From: Adhaeretor mobilis
GTDB lineage: Bacteria; Planctomycetota; Planctomycetia; Pirellulales; Lacipirellulaceae
Direction: 5' to 3'
DNA: 64,000 bases
Assembly (NCBI RefSeq): GCF_007741515.1
Contig: NZ_CP036263.1
Coordinates: 2,357,501 to 2,421,500, forward strand
Part shown: piece after piece, positions 63,115 to 64,000 of the stretch
How positions within the stretch are numbered: position 1 is the stretch's first letter
Layout: every line of letters begins with the position of its first letter
The notes under the pieces: model-generated
Database searches by the model: none
Told to the model about the DNA's origin: nothing
Seen by the model: the letters and a program-made list of their open reading frames with translations, nothing else
Program-made: the position numbers and the translations under genes

Positions 63115-63999
63115 TTAACTACCAGCGATGACGATTGTAAAGAATGCGGACACGAACAGTACCAACGCTCCTACGACGATGAATAAAATATATTGACGCA
63201 GACTACCGGTTTGCAGTTTCTTGAGCATCAGGCCGAAGTCCCAAGTGCCCCGAGCAAAGGCATTCACCGACCCATCGACGACGGTGCGATCGAACACAGC
63301 ATCAACCACACGAGCGCCACCCTTGGCAGTCGCTGCTGTGCCGTGCAGGAAGGTATCGATAACTCCACGATCAAAGCTGGAAGCCAGTTTGGCAATCATC
63401 ATGGTCGGCACCACAAAGATCGCCCAATACAGCTCGTCGAACCACCATTTGTTCCACAGGAAGCTGTGAATCGGCCTAAAGCTTTGCTTGATTTCTGATG
63501 GGTTGAGTAAGTTCCATAGGTAGATGATCGTGGCGAGTAGCAAACCAGCCGCAGCGGTACCAAATGCTGCCAAGCCTGCGGGAATGTAATAATTATGGGC
63601 GTCGTGCTCGCTGGGGATGGTCAGGTTTTCGAGGAGCACACCTTGGCTAGCAGCCAGCGTGCCTACGGGGCGAGCTTGCTGCAGCATGTTCGACACGCCT
63701 ACGTCGGTAGATGGGATATTCCAGCCGACGGCCACTGCGAATACGGCCAAGATGATCAGCGGGGTTGTCATCGTACTAGGGGATTCGTGGGCATGATCGT
63801 AACGCTGCTTGTTACGCGGCTCGCCTGCGAACGTCATGTACCAGAGGCGGAACATGTAAAACGCCGTGATCATTGCACCCAGGACAGGAGCAATGAGCAA
63901 GACAATGTGGACGGGGTTTTTGTCTGCAAAGCTCCACGCATGCTCGATGATACTGTCCTTGGAGTAGTAACCGCTAAGCCCCATCCCCACCAAGGGCAC
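63115..63999 (-). CDS. nuoL: NADH-quinone oxidoreductase subunit L, C-terminal part (runs off the window)
   Basis: Only the last ~294 residues are in view; the gene continues past the window edge. The start of the visible part PLVGMGLSGYYSKDSIIEHAW and MITAFYMFRLWYMTFAGEPR are NuoL-specific, and the long lateral helix region near the C-terminus is followed by a final transmembrane helix (YILFIVVGALVLFVSAFFTI). Operon order nuoL-M-N. Confidence 0.93.
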   Translation of the reverse strand: MPLVGMGLSGYYSKDSIIEHAWSFADKNPVHIVLLIAPVLGAMITAFYMFRLWYMTFAGEPRNKQRYDHAHESPSTMTTPLIILAVFAVAVGWNIPSTDVGVSNMLQQARPVGTLAASQGVLLENLTIPSEHDAHNYYIPAGLAAFGTAAAGLLLATIIYLWNLLNPSEIKQSFRPIHSFLWNKWWFDELYWAIFVVPTMMIAKLASSFDRGVIDTFLHGTAATAKGGARVVDAVFDRTVVDGSVNAFARGTWDFGLMLKKLQTGSLRQYILFIVVGALVLFVSAFFTIVIAGS

Positions 64000-64000
64000 T

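Overview
The window looks like a chromosomal segment of a planctomycete, most likely order Pirellulales and near Lacipirellulaceae; this placement is inferred from content, not from a marker gene. The supporting features are a secreted metalloprotease with a dockerin-like segment and a PEP-CTERM tail, a very large M56 (BlaR-type) protein with carboxypeptidase-regulatory-like repeats, an SMC-like ATPase ending in DUF4332-type modules, Cys/Gly-repeat surface proteins, Gfo/Idh-type oxidoreductases, and many dispersed palindromic repeats.

Layout. 0.2-9.3 kb: acyltransferase, GNAT protein, aldehyde dehydrogenase, periplasmic HtrA/Deg protease, lipoprotein, a membrane-anchored unknown, and a secreted PDZ protein with a clear terminator. 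9.3-11 kb: Cys-rich probable beta-barrel protein. 12-17 kb: the PrkA - YeaH/DUF444 - SpoVR stress and starvation module, with palindromic repeats in its gaps. 18.4-24 kb: HemQ, then a nucleoside/base salvage group (upp, nupC, hpt, cdd, pyrimidine-nucleoside phosphorylase).

24.1-31.1 kb is the most unusual region. It is an integron gene-cassette array with no integrase in view (a CALIN). Seven good attC-like sites (R'' ending in AAC, R' starting with GTT, with self-complementary arms) separate small cassettes: two membrane proteins, a TIGR01777-type epimerase, an 82-aa and a 59-aa unknown, an HNH nuclease and a VOC protein. A globin and a YdeI-like gene lie at the edges. Two decayed copies of one COG3910-like ATPase gene flank the array in direct orientation.

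31-47.9 kb: Gfo/Idh oxidoreductase, single-domain response regulator, a four-helix-bundle gene bracketed by heptamer repeats, an alkyltransferase, the PEP-CTERM metalloprotease, the SMC-like ATPase with an Arg/Ser-rich linker, and a BlaI/M56 regulator-sensor pair with two perfect operator palindromes at its promoter, then a PfkB kinase. 48.1-50.1 kb: RNase P RNA on the minus strand carrying an inserted hairpin, followed by two REP-associated (RAYT/Y1) transposase copies, one broken, flanked by the REP palindromes they probably mobilise; copies of that palindrome recur at 21.6 kb and, in part, at 40.46 kb. 50-59.4 kb: radical SAM protein, FHA protein, RsgA, MscS-type channel, M42 aminopeptidase, VOC protein, Cys-rich protein, TatD. 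59.4-64 kb: nuoN, nuoM and the 3' part of nuoL of respiratory complex I.

I saw no rRNA, tRNA, CRISPR array, prophage or integrase gene. All functional calls come from reading motifs; no database search was run.
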